64,000 bases of DNA from Adiantum capillus-veneris. Lineage: Eukaryota; Streptophyta; Polypodiopsida; Polypodiales; Pteridaceae. The notes beneath the pieces were generated by a model. It was not told where the DNA came from. It did no database searches and was given only the letters and a program-made list of their open reading frames with translations. Each line of letters starts with the position of its first letter. The first letter of the stretch is position 1. Of the stretch, positions 46,501 through 57,003 are shown one piece after another. Location: NCBI GenBank assembly GCA_014529385.2, contig CM043942.1:5668501-5732500 (forward strand), in the 5' to 3' direction. Made by a program: the position numbers and the translations under genes.

Positions 46501-49070
46501 CAGTACCTAAGTCAAGCACATGTTACCATATTAGGACCTCACTTTGCGGAAGACCAAACTATGCAACGAATCTTGCGACTTGGAGTATTTTGGCCGACTA
46601 TGAGGAGTGATGTTCGATCTATTGTAAACGATTGTCCTCAATATCAAAAACAAACACCCATACCTCATGTAACATTGTTTCAAATGTCACATGTTCCTAA
46701 GTGGAGTAACTATTTGTTTACTTACTTACAAGCCGAACATTTCCTGAGGATATGAGTAAACGCCATCAAAAGAGCAATTAAAACTAAAGCAAGAGACTAT
46801 TCTCTTATTGGGAACCAATTGTATCGGAGAGGTAAATATCAACATTTTCTCTTTGTGCAAATCAGGACGAGTATATTCTGATTATAGAACAAGCAGATGC
46901 TGGATTAGCAAGAGGTCACTTTTCTAGTGAGACCACCGCAAGAGCAATTTTGATGGCAGGCATATGGTGGCCAACACTTTTTGCAGATGCCAAAGAATAT
47001 GTTCGAAGGTGTGATGCTTGTCAACGAGAAAAAATGCCAACACGAGTAGATAGCATGTCCTTAAGACCAATGATGGGGACTAGAGCTTTCGCAAAATGGT
47101 CTATATATTTTGTTGGGCCAATACAACCACCGGCTTATAGAACCCAATCTCAATATATCATTGTAGCTACGTACTATTTGACCAAGTGGGCCGAGGGTAA
47201 AGCAACTCAAAAGAATGATGCCAAAAGCACTGCTACATTCATACATGAGTATGTATTCACGAGATATGGACTGCCGATAGAAATTGTCAGTGATTGGGGA
47301 ACTCATTTCCTCAATGAAGTAATCGAGTATTTGCTTAATGAGTTTATGGTCATCCATAACAAATAAGCTCCATAACAAATAAGCTCCCTATCACCCACAA
47401 GCAAACGGACAAGCTGAGCATACGAACAAAATTCTTAGCTCGGTGCTGACTAAAGTGGTTAGTTCAGGAAGGACAGACTGGGAAATGAATCTCCATGCTG
47501 CTCTATGGGCTTATTGAGTTTCATTCCAAACAGCTTTAAATGCTACACCCTTTAACCTTGTTTATGGTCTTGATGACATACTGCCAATAGAATTTCTATT
47601 GCCGACATTAAGGGTAACACGAAATCTTGAGTGGAATGGACATGAATTGCCAGAAAGATTTAAAGATTTGGAAAAGCTAGATAAGCAAAGGCTAACTGTT
47701 GTACCTCACATCTATGCACAAAAGCGAAAACAAAAACAGTTTTTGATTCCTAGTTAATCACAAAAATCTTCAAGAAAGGGGACTTAGTTTTAATCTATTC
47801 CCTTAAGCAACACATTCCCAATTTTTAAAAAAAGGAAAATGGACCGTTTATCATTGAAGATGTATCTCCAAGTGGAGCCGTAAAATTGTCCACCGTAGAT
47901 GGTGAACTAATGGCTAATTGGATTAGTCTGGATGTCGTTTAAAGAAATACAATTTGCCGCTAACCAATGAACTGCTAGAAAGAATGCATGCAGCCAAGCA
48001 AAGGAGGATTAAATGACATCAGATAATTGATGAAGCCCGAGAGGAAGCTCGGCTTTGCGTACTCAAATGGAAAGCTGCTCTCAAAAATCAACAAATACCG
48101 ATTCCCATCAACACTCTGGAAATAGATGACCGACAATGGAAATTACCTAAAGATGCAGTTTCAACAGATGATGAATGGTTAGACAGAATGGACCTGTGCA
48201 TCACAGTACAGCTCAACAATCATAGCACTAATGCTTTGGTCGACACAAGAGCTAGAGTAAATGCAATTAGTTATTCCACGTACAAGAAGGAAACAAGTCA
48301 AGCATTGACAGCAGGAATAGAGACAATCAAAGGATGCAACAAGAACCCAACCCCAACATTGGGAGTAGTCAACTTGAACGTGATAGTACATGGATGTTCA
48401 TGTCCTCATTAGTTTGTATGCTTACCAGATGAACACATGAATGAGATGATGATTCTTGGAATTCCCTGGATGTGTACATACAAAGCAGTACTAGATTGGG
48501 ATACAAATCAGCAAAGGCAGGCAACTCATTGTTTCAATTGCACCAAGCAAGGAGGAATGGAAAGGAAGCAATCAGCAGACCAAACCACGACGTAATCAAT
48601 CTTCTCCATCCCCTCAACAAGCAAATGCTACAAGTAGCATGCAAGGAGTCAGGCACATTTGGGTACCAAAAGCACGGCTTAAGGATAAGCCGATTCAAAT
48701 CTGGGTGCCCAAAACATCACGGACAAAACAAAAGAAGGTTCCAAAGGTAAAGACATAGAGACGAGCATCTCCGAGCACGGAACCTAACATGAACTGGGTA
48801 TGGAAGAAAAAGGAGCACTTATCTTCTCCACAGACCGTAAAACCAATCAAGCAATGGCGTGCTAAGTCTCAAAAAACTCCACCAACCCATACAGCAATAA
48901 GCAAATCGAGCTACCACTGGCGAGAAAAAGCTCGACCACAATCAAAAGTGCTATTAACAGCTCGAGAAATCAGCATGTTGAAGCATCCTGATCGTACAAT
49001 CAAACAGAGAGCACACAAGCTACAAGATTTGCTCTTTGGAAGACATCAACAGCAAACCTCAACATCATAA
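43557..49070 (+). pseudogene. pol: Gypsy copy 2 polyprotein (PR-RT-RH-IN-PR)
   Basis: Domains in order: a gag-pol linker with LTLGELLKLGPYL (about 43777); a first retropepsin MEILDSEARTAISTKAV (about 44000-44053; DSG reads DSE); RT with SPIVVVPKKNG, FLDDFSGYNQL and catalytic YMDDLSV (45460-45480); RNase H (45880-46200, DHQALLYLV); a first H2C2-like finger (about 46516-46640, last Cys lost); a second H2C2 finger (about 46887-47027); integrase with SDWGTHF and NGQAEHTN but the first catalytic Asp changed (SIYFVGPI); a C-terminal SPSGAVKL region; and then, in the same readable series, a second retropepsin ALVDTRARVNAIS (about 48232-48270) with ILGIPWMCTYKAVLDWDT (48448-48500). A basic tail with IWVPK motifs runs to 49070. 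Many stops and shifts. Confidence 0.85.
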
Positions 49071-49262
49071 ACCCTTGAGTTAATTACTCAAAACCCACCT
49101 CTTGCACAGCATATTGGTTTGAATTCCATTGATCTTCAAAGCATGGTAGAGCCAACCATGGCTATGCATAGACACGATTGTTCCACCCATGCACACAGTT
49201 GTCCCGGAGTACGCCATCTAGGAGGGGTGGAAGGGCACTAATTACTAAGTAAATAAGGGCAA
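49071..49262 (+). other. Gypsy copy 2 3' end with purine tracts
   Basis: Non-coding sequence after the last tail codons. It contains CTAGGAGGGGTGGAAGGGC (about 49218-49236) and AATAAGGGCAA (49252-49262), either of which could be the polypurine tract. The second directly precedes TGTTTG at 49263. Confidence 0.5.
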
Positions 49263-51431
49263 TGTTTGAAGAGGGAGAAAAAAGTTCGATATTAACGTGT
49301 GATTTTTTTCCTAATAATGCCCTTATAATTCATCATCAAGGGAAAATTCACTGGTAATATCTTCCCAATGAGAGTAAATAGTGTATATACTATCAAAAAA
49401 TCATCAAAAAATAGTCCTTTTTGGGTATTTTTCATCATTTTTATTGATAATGAGACTTAAAAATAGAAAAATCCAACAAAAAACAACAAGCTTGTGTTTT
49501 TCAATGGATTTTCTTCATTATTGGATTTTCACTTTACTTTTTTAGAGCATTTGTTGTTTTCTTTGAATTTTTCAAATAAACAGGTCAAAAATTAATAATA
49601 AATAGCAAGGAAGCTCAGATGGAAAAACCAAAGACATGATGGTGATCAGAAAGACAAGGCAACAAGCACAAAAATTTTCAATGAAATCAGAAGATGGAAG
49701 CGGGAAGCCTAAATTAGGCGGCCAGACCTACATTTGCAAAAGTCTTGCAGAATGAACTACAGGAATCCAATCAAGGAAATTTTTGAGCCTAACATAGATT
49801 TCACGGCCTAGTAGGACTAACAGGGGAATCTGGGGAAAATTGGTTCGGGAAGTCCGGGTATAGATATCCAAGGTAGGCTAAAACCACCTCATTTCCACTT
49901 GTGGCCTTTGTAGAGAGAGCTCTTCGACCAATTTCGCGGGTCTTTTTGGGAGTCTACAGCTGCTCGTTTTCAGCGCCGTCTCACACGAGACATGAGAGGT
50001 GAGTTCTTTACTCGTCAATGATCCATTTTGTACGGCCGGTAGCTAGTCTAAACCCCTAGAAATCGAGCAGTGCACGAAGACCTACGACCAAAACCTGACC
50101 ATAGAGGCCTGTCAGCTCGACCAAATCAGATGAGATTTGAACTGTCGCATACCCAAACCTAATAGAACCTTTCTATATCCTCAATTTACCATTCGGCAGG
50201 GGTCAAGAGGATCCCCAGTAGAAAAGCTAGGTTTTTGACAAATGCCAGAATTCCGATCTGACTCCACAAAGAGCCTGTCTATGAGGTTCATATACAATGT
50301 ATATGATTGGTTTAGTCAAATCAATCAAGCAAAGCCCTCGAACAGCAGAAAACGGCTCGAAGGCTACAAAGCATCAAACTCGACATACAGGGTCAAACTA
50401 ACTCCAAATGAGCCAGAATTGGACAAGTTGCTTCACGACTATGTTGTAGACAAGTCCAAAGCCTCAAGGTTGACTGACCAACTCAACAGGTAGTGTAGTC
50501 ACACAAATCGGTGATTTCAGAGTCGACAAAGCATAAAGTGATGCCGGCAAGACCAAACTTGACCAAATTCAATTTAGGACTTATTTTAGGTGTATAGAAT
50601 GTGTTTAGGTCAAAATTTGTAAGTTTTACAAAACATTTGTCACTGTTGTAAATAATGGCGATTCTTTACTTTTGCATTAGTTTTGCTTGGAAATTGTATT
50701 ATCACCTCACCTATCATGTGTACACACCTATTACATGCCAAAAATCAAGTATGAGCCAAAATGAGCACCTATAACTTGGAAAATTGCCAGAAAATGCAAA
50801 GAAGTCTTTGCAAACAATTTTTGGGTTATGGACAACATTTCTTGATCCAAATCACCTCATATCTCATACACAAGGTCTATACCATGTCTATAACCAATTT
50901 GTACCAAAAAATGTTGATTTTGGTAAAAAACTTAATCATCACGATTATTTACTTTCTAGCCAAAATGGGAGAATTTTGATAATTTGCCATCATACATGCA
51001 AAGTACATGCTGTGTTAAGCCCACCAGCCAAGTTTGAACCTATTTGGAGCTCAAAATCTCAAATTTCCATTATATCTACTGTTTCAGAGACCTAAAGCCA
51101 AAATCTGGTACCATTTTCACCCTACGCATCCAAATGAGCCCATATTTCACTTAGAGCATGTATTTGGTATATACTTCAAGCCTGTGAAGCCAAGTTTGCA
51201 AAATGTTAAAAATCTTGCTCAGTTGTAAATAATCGTGATTATTTACTATGGTTGCAAAATTTTGTTTGGACTTTACATTTTGTTCCTTACATGTTTTTAT
51301 GCATCTATGCTTGTTCAAAAATTGATTTGAAGCAAATTGGACCAAAATTGTCAGCATTTTAGACTTAAGGACATTTCAGAGAAAAATCTGACAAATCTGC
51401 TAACTTTGACTCTATTCACTGAACAAGAGCC
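49263..51431 (+). other. LTR-like start and long leader of locus B
   Basis: Starts TGTTTGAAGAGG after AGGGCAA, with TAATGCCCTTATAATTCATCA and a TGTATATACTATC TATA-like stretch near 49381. It parallels the LTR-like start at 24848. The following 2 kb is AT-rich and non-coding, with short frames only. The 18-bp palindrome of locus A is not seen here. The coiled-coil ORF copy B starts at its end. Confidence 0.4.
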
Positions 51432-51532
51432 ATGCAAGCAGCAGAGAGGGCCAAGAGAAAGCTCAACCAAAAAGAAAAGTTGCAGGAGCTATCCGCATAC
51501 CAATTGGACCCAGAATCAGTCAAAGCCACCAA
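51432..51532 (+). pseudogene. Coiled-coil ORF family, copy B, N-terminal piece
   Basis: The start of copy B: MQAAERAKRKLNQKEKL and a basic, Gln-rich stretch comparable with the start of copy A. It is cut after about 33 codons by the copia element at 51533, and the rest resumes in a compatible frame at 57004. Confidence 0.55.
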
Positions 51533-51712
51533 TGCTACCATATACATGTGGTAGTTTGAGGTTTTTTCCCCCGAGCATTGTATATACGCCTATCACTCTA
51601 GGACTATCTATCTTTCCATTGCATACTAAGTAACACACTCTCTATTGTGTGCCTTGAGCTTCCTTAGTCTTCTCCAAGCTGTGTGCGTTTCTCTGCAACC
51701 CTAATTCCAGCA
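51533..51712 (+). repeat. 5' LTR of the nested copia
   Basis: 180 bp, TGCTACCATATACATGTGG to CCAGCA. Compared with the 3' LTR it lacks about 50 bases after GTGGTAG and one copy of a 47-bp internal duplication. Confidence 0.9.
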
Positions 51713-51714
51713 AT

Positions 51715-51727
51715 TGGTATCAGAGCA
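51715..51727 (+). promoter_or_regulatory. Primer-binding site, initiator-Met type
   Basis: TGGTATCAGAGCA follows the 5' LTR after two bases. Confidence 0.92.
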
Positions 51728-51962
51728 GGTCATGTCCTCCCAAGCTTAGTCGCCAGCTGCTCCAGCTCATTTCGGCCTTCGTTTCCACTACATGCAGTAC
51801 TGCACAGGATATTTTGTCATTTTGTGCAGAATTTCAGTTAGTGTCATTTTTTGCATAACAGGTGCCTCATAGTCTTCTACGATTTTTGTTATATAGCACG
51901 TGTTGTTCCCGCTCTGTTTCTCCTATTTTTGAGCAATTTTCACATCAGGTGCAACATTTACC

Positions 51963-52870
51963 ATGGTTGACAACAACACAGATGTCTTCAAGATGTTTGT
52001 TGCTGAGGACAGGTTTGATGGGGACAATTACCCTATGTGGGCTTATATGATGCAACACGTTCTTGTGTCAAAGTGCGTCTAGAATATTGTGACGGGTATT
52101 GATGTACGTCCTAGTTCTGAGGATGTAGGGGATGTTGAGGATGTTGCAGGTCTTGCTGCAAGGATTGCTGCTATTAGAGTTGTTTTGCCTACGGCAGAAC
52201 AAGCTCGTTGGGATGTAAAGGATGCGCAAGCTCATGCATTGATTGTGTTGTCTATGAAGCACACCATTGTTCCTCACATCCGTTCAGCAAAATCTGCAAA
52301 ACAAGCTTGGGATATTTTGGCTGGTATTTATGCAAGCCGCAATGAAGCTAAAATTGCTTTGCTGCGTAAAGAGCTGGAGTCGAAGATTATGCATGAGGAA
52401 GATGATATGGACACTTGCCTTTCTCGTGTCAAGGATATGAATGAGCAACTTATTTCTGCAGGTGAAGTCATTTCAAATAGTTCCCTTGTGCAGAATGTTC
52501 TTGATGCCTTACCAGATTCTTACCAGACTTTTGCTAGTACTTGGAGACTTATGACCCAAGGAAATCCAGAAGTTGTCAAGTTTGATGCATTATGCACATT
52601 GCTGTTGCAAGAGTCACTTTTCAAAAAAAAATAGGACTAGATGAGTGCAGTTGAACAGGCTTTTATTGATTCTCAAGAAAGGGTGGTAACAGCAATGCAG
52701 CCACTTCTTATGGTTCTGCTGCGAGTGGCAAAACTTCTGTTCCTAGTGCTTCTGCTGGCAGCAATTCGTCTGGAAATTCTGGTGATAAGGGAAAAAAGAA
52801 GATGTGTTTCCATTATTGTAAAGCTAATGATCACTTGATCAAGTTGTGTCCTAAGTTGAAGGCCAAAGAG
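51963..52870 (+). pseudogene. gag: Nested copia gag
   Basis: Starts MVDNNTDVFKMFVAEDRFDG (51963) and stays in frame through a TAG at about 52080. It has the plant copia gag pattern FDGDNYPMWAYMM...AHALIVLSMKHTIVPHI...AWDILAGIYASRNEAK and ends in VVKFDALCTLLLQE. A shift near 52635 leads to a zinc knuckle CFHYCKANDHLIKLC (about 52802-52848) with one extra residue between the first two cysteines, so it is probably not functional. Confidence 0.85.
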
Positions 52871-54330
52871 GCTATGAAGAAAGAGGGTGGTTCCACTACA
52901 AATGCTAGTTCCACTACAAATGCAGCCATTGTTGAGTCTTCTGCGAAAGGAGACTTTGTTGTTGATGTTGATGCAGAATGGGCTTTTAGCGCAAAGTGCA
53001 CTTACAATCCTGTTGTCCATGATGCATGCTTGTCAGTTGTTGCAGATTCACATGTGTGGTATTTCGACACTGGTGCTACAAAGCACATCCTCACATCGTG
53101 AATTGTTTACCTCTCTCGAGTTTGTCCCTCATGGGAATTTAGTCACTTGTGCCAACAATGCCTCTTATCCAGTTCAGGGAACTGGAAAGATTGTGCTTAC
53201 TGCTACTAATGGCAGTTCTTTCACACTTATTGATGCACTTTATGTACCTGGGATCAAGAAGAATCTCTTGTCTGTATCCGCACTTGCTAGACTTGGACTT
53301 ATAGTCAAATTTGTGGATGACAGATGTACAATTCATGATCTGAGTTTTGGTTATGAAATTGTTGCATCGGGCCTTTTGTGCCATGGGATGTATAAGCTCA
53401 CTTTGTATGACAAGTGTGGGAAAAATTTTGCAAATGTTGTTGCAGATTCAAGGGCTATTTCAGATGCAAAACTTTGGCATGTATGTTCTGGTCATCTGAA
53501 TTTTTCCAGTTTGTTGCGTTTGTAGAAATCTGATATGGTTGCTTCTTTGCCGCCTCTTGAAGCACCTATCAAACATGTTTGTGAAGGCTATATTTTGGGT
53601 AAGATGCAGTGTTCTAAGTTTCCAAAGGATGGTTCAGTTCGGGCCACATGCAGGTTGTAGCTTGTGCATAGTGATGTTTGTGGGCCCATGCAAACTCCGT
53701 CCTTGGGCAATTACCTATACTTCGTGACTTTCATTGATGATTACTCCAGGCATGCATGGGTATTTCCGCTTAAAGCGAAGTCCAAAGTTTTTATGTGCTT
53801 CAAACAATATTTGGCTATGGCTGAAAATGTCTCAAAATGTACTATGGGCACCCTCCGTTCCGATTGAGGGGGGGAGTATAAGTCTCATGAATTTAATGCA
53901 TTTTTGGCTAGTCGTGGGATAAAACACCAATGTATAGTGCCTTAATACACCTCAGCAAAATGGTGTTGCTGAGAGGAAAAACAGGTCATTGACGAAAATG
54001 GCACAATGTATGGTCAAAAGTAGAGCTTTGCCGCATTCTTTTTGGCTTGATGCCATCATGTGTGCCACTTATGTACTTAACATGTCATGTCCTACAAAAG
54101 CTTTGCAGTCTATTACTCCATATGAAGCATGGCATGATAGAAAGCCTTCTATTGAGCACATGCGTATTTTTGGTTGTTTGACATATGCTTTTGTGCCACA
54201 AACACAACGCAAAAAATTGGATGATAAGGCTGTCAAATGTATTTTTGTTGGGTATAGTGCTTAAAGCAAAGGTTACAGGTTATATCATCCACAAACAAAG
54301 CGTATTCTGGTTTCATGGGATGTAGTGTTT
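52871..54330 (+). pseudogene. Nested copia protease and integrase
   Basis: Retropepsin motif VWYFDTGATKHILTS (about 53056-53098), with the catalytic triplet intact and a TGA just after it. A flap region (GTGKIVLTATNGSS), LYVPGIKKNLLSVSALARLG, and a gag-pre-integrase LWHVCSGHLNFSSLLRL with stop (about 53470-53525) follow. The integrase has VHSDVCGPMQTPSLGNYLYF, FIDDYSRHAWVFPL and RSD-stop-GGEY (about 53855-53878), then SLTKMAQCMV and HIMRIFGCLTYAFVP-like C-terminal sequence to VSWDVVF at 54330. Several stops and one or two shifts. The solo LTR starts directly after. Confidence 0.88.
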
Positions 54331-54726
54331 TGTTACGGCATAAGTCGCACATGCGGTCCTGCGGAGGTCTGGACATTGCGGATCAGAAGTCATGCGGTAT
54401 GCGGCGGCCATGGCGGCAGTTATTCACAAGATATCATGGGAGAGGAGGAGTGTGTGCACCATTCCCGATCTGCGCTGGAGCAACGGTTGTATATGGGGGG
54501 CATGCCTCTCTTTGATGGAACTTACCTTTATGTTATCCATTACATCGGCTGTTGTAACTCTGTGTCCGGATTACATATGAATGAAGCAGGAGGCGTTCTG
54601 TGCCTGTGTACTGTGTACTGTTTTCTATCCTATTTCTATGTGTTTGATGTTCACATAATGTAAGGTAGTTTGCAGGTAATCATTCCCGTAATGCCTATTT
54701 CTCCTGTCCGGGAAATAGCCATTACA
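54331..54726 (+). mobile_element. Solo LTR inside the nested copia
   Basis: 396 bp starting TGTTACGGCATAAG and ending GCCATTACA, flanked by a perfect 5-bp duplication TGTTT (54326-54330 and 54727-54731). The copia reading frame closes up exactly across it, from DVVF before to VEDCVQPLL after, which shows it is an insertion. There is no internal sequence or second LTR. I do not recognise its family. Confidence 0.85.
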
Positions 54727-54731
54727 TGTTT

Positions 54732-56653
54732 GTGGAAGATTGTGTTCAGCCCTTGTTGTCATGTACTAAAGACAGTAACGTAAGCTCACTGGACATTTAT
54801 AACACTTTGTTGCCTCTTTTTAGTGGTGGAAATATGAATGTAATTTCCAATGAGGCAAATGTATAGCCTATGGGGGTTTCTGAAAATGTTACAAATCAGC
54901 CTATTGCTGATGCAGATGTACATGATGTACTTGATGAGGAAAGGGCTGAAAATGAGCAAGCTAGAGGTATGCCAAAATGGTTGGTGCACACTTTGCGTGA
55001 CAATAAATTGGATGCACCTTTGTCTAGTCGTACTCGTTCAGGCTCTCGCCATGCATCTTATGCATCAGATTGTTATGCTTTGGTTGTGTCTAGCTTACAT
55101 GATGCTGAGGAGCCTCTGTCTTTTGATGAAGCACAGAATTCAAAAAATTGGATGGCTGCCATGCAATCAGAATGTGATGCACTTATAGAAAATGACACAT
55201 GGACTTTATGTGATTTGCCTCCTAGCAAAAACGCCATTGGTACGAAGTGGGTTTACAAGTTGAAACGCAATCCGGATGGTGAGATCGATTTCCAAAAGGC
55301 TCGACTTGTTGCAAAGGGTTATGCACAGCAAAAAGGCATAGATTATGAAGAGACCTTTGCTCCCACTTGTCGTATGACTACCATGCGTTTTCTATGTGCA
55401 TTGGAAGCTCATTTTGGTTGGGATGTACATCAATCAGACATTGTTACTGCTTTCTTGAATGGTGACATATTTGAGGAAGTTTATGTAATGCAGCCTCGTG
55501 GTTTTGTCATAAAAGGACAAGAAGACAAAGTGTGCAGATCTAAGAAGGCTTTGTATGGGTTGAAGCAATCTCCGCGTGCTTGGTATGAGAAAGTTGACAC
55601 TCATTTGGTCAAATGAGACTTTCGTAGTAGCAGTCCAACAAAAAGCACATTGTATGTAAAGCGTGAGGGTGATGTACTTCTCATTGTGGTTCTTTATGTA
55701 GATGATTTGTTGATCACTGGACCAAATGAGAGACATATTGCTGAATTTAAGGCTGATTTGAATGCTACTTTCAAGATGAAAGATTTGGGGTTGTTGCATC
55801 ATTATTTGGGCATACAGTTTAACTAGTGTGATGGTGGTATTGCTTTGTGTCAGAAAAGTTACATAGAGACATTGCTATGTAAGTTTGGACTTGAGGATTG
55901 CAAACCTATTGCCACTCCCATGGAAACAGGTTTGAAGTTGAGTCTACATGATGCTGGTGATCCTGCTGATGTCACTCTTTACCAAACTGTTGTTGGCTGC
56001 CTCAATTATGTATGCAACACGAGGCCGGTATTCAGTTTGCAGTCCCATAGGTCAGCAAATTTATGCATAGCCCAGGGTCTACTAAGCATTGGCAGGTTTT
56101 CAAGAGGATTTTCCACTACCTTAGTGGCACTTTACATCTTGGCTTGTTTTATCCCAAGGGGGGATCATTGCCGCCGAACTTATATGCTTTTTTGGACTCA
56201 GATTGGGCTGGTTGTTTTGATACGAGAGTGTCCACAAGTGGTTTTTGTTTCATGCTTGGCAATTCATGTATGTCATGGTTGAGCAAGAAGCAACCTACTA
56301 TGGCTATTTCAAGTTGTGAGGCTGAGGACAGGGCAGTCTGCATAGCTATGGTTGAGTGTGTATGGCTTAGACGCGTTATGGCTGATTTGGGTGTTGGACA
56401 AAACACTACCAACACTATCTACACTGATAGCTAGAGTGCATTGGCAGTTGGGAGGAACCCAATTTTTCATGCTCGCACAAAGCACATTGAGGTGGATTAC
56501 CACTATGTCCGGGAGAGGCTCTCAACAGGAGAGATCAGCTTGGCTTATGTGCCAACACAGGACAACCTTGCAGATCTTTTCACAAAGGCATTGTCTCATG
56601 AGAAGCTCGAAGCTTTCCGCAAAGCTTTGGGCTTACTCCCCTTTGTGGACTGA
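54732..56653 (+). pseudogene. Nested copia RT and RNase H
   Basis: A spacer (to about 55130) leads into [95 protein letters not shown], and the catalytic LYVDDLLIT (about 55693-55718). RNase H has LDSDWAGCFDTRVSTSGFCF (about 56194-56253), SKKQPTMAISSCEAE, FHARTKHIEVDYHYVRE and LADLFTKAL, ending at 56653. Stops lie near 55616, 55825 and 56432, and a frameshift near 56030. The order protease-integrase-RT-RNase H is that of Ty1/copia. Confidence 0.92.
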
Positions 56654-56728
56654 TCATTTCCTCAACGGATGGCACTTCCCTTTACTCATGTTCCAGCTCT
56701 CATTCACCGCATCACTCCAGGGGGGATT

Positions 56729-57003
56729 TGATACCATATACATGTGGTAGTGATGTGTGTGAACACACTAGGACCGTCAGGGCATTTTTTCCCTCTTTAG
56801 GAGTTCTTTTCCCCCGAGCATTGTATATACGCCCATCACCCTAGGGCTATCTATCTTTCCATTGCATACTAAGTAACACAATCTCTATTGTGTGCCTTGA
56901 GCTGTCTTAGTCTTCTCCAAGTAACACACTCTCTATTGTGTGCCTTGAGCTATCTTAGTCTTCTCCAAGCTGTGTGCATTTCTCTGCAACCCTAATTCCA
57001 ACA
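56729..57003 (+). repeat. 3' LTR of the nested copia
   Basis: 275 bp, TGATACCATATACATGTGG to CCAACA. It contains a direct 47-bp duplication of AAGTAACACA.TCTCTATTG through CTTAGTCTTCTCC (about 56870-56966) that the 5' LTR has only once. Confidence 0.9.

Larger units (their letters stand above)
51533..57003 (+). mobile_element. Copia retrotransposon nested in copy B
   Basis: A 5.5-kb element with LTRs 51533-51712 (180 bp) and 56729-57003 (275 bp), a primer site, gag, protease, integrase, RT, RNase H and a polypurine tract CCAGGGGGGATT before the 3' LTR. The 5-bp flanks (ACCAA and GCCAA) match at four positions, consistent with a mutated target-site duplication. All domains are present but carry stops and frameshifts. 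A solo LTR (54331-54726) sits within pol. Removing the element in thought brings the two parts of copy B together in frame. Confidence 0.93.
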
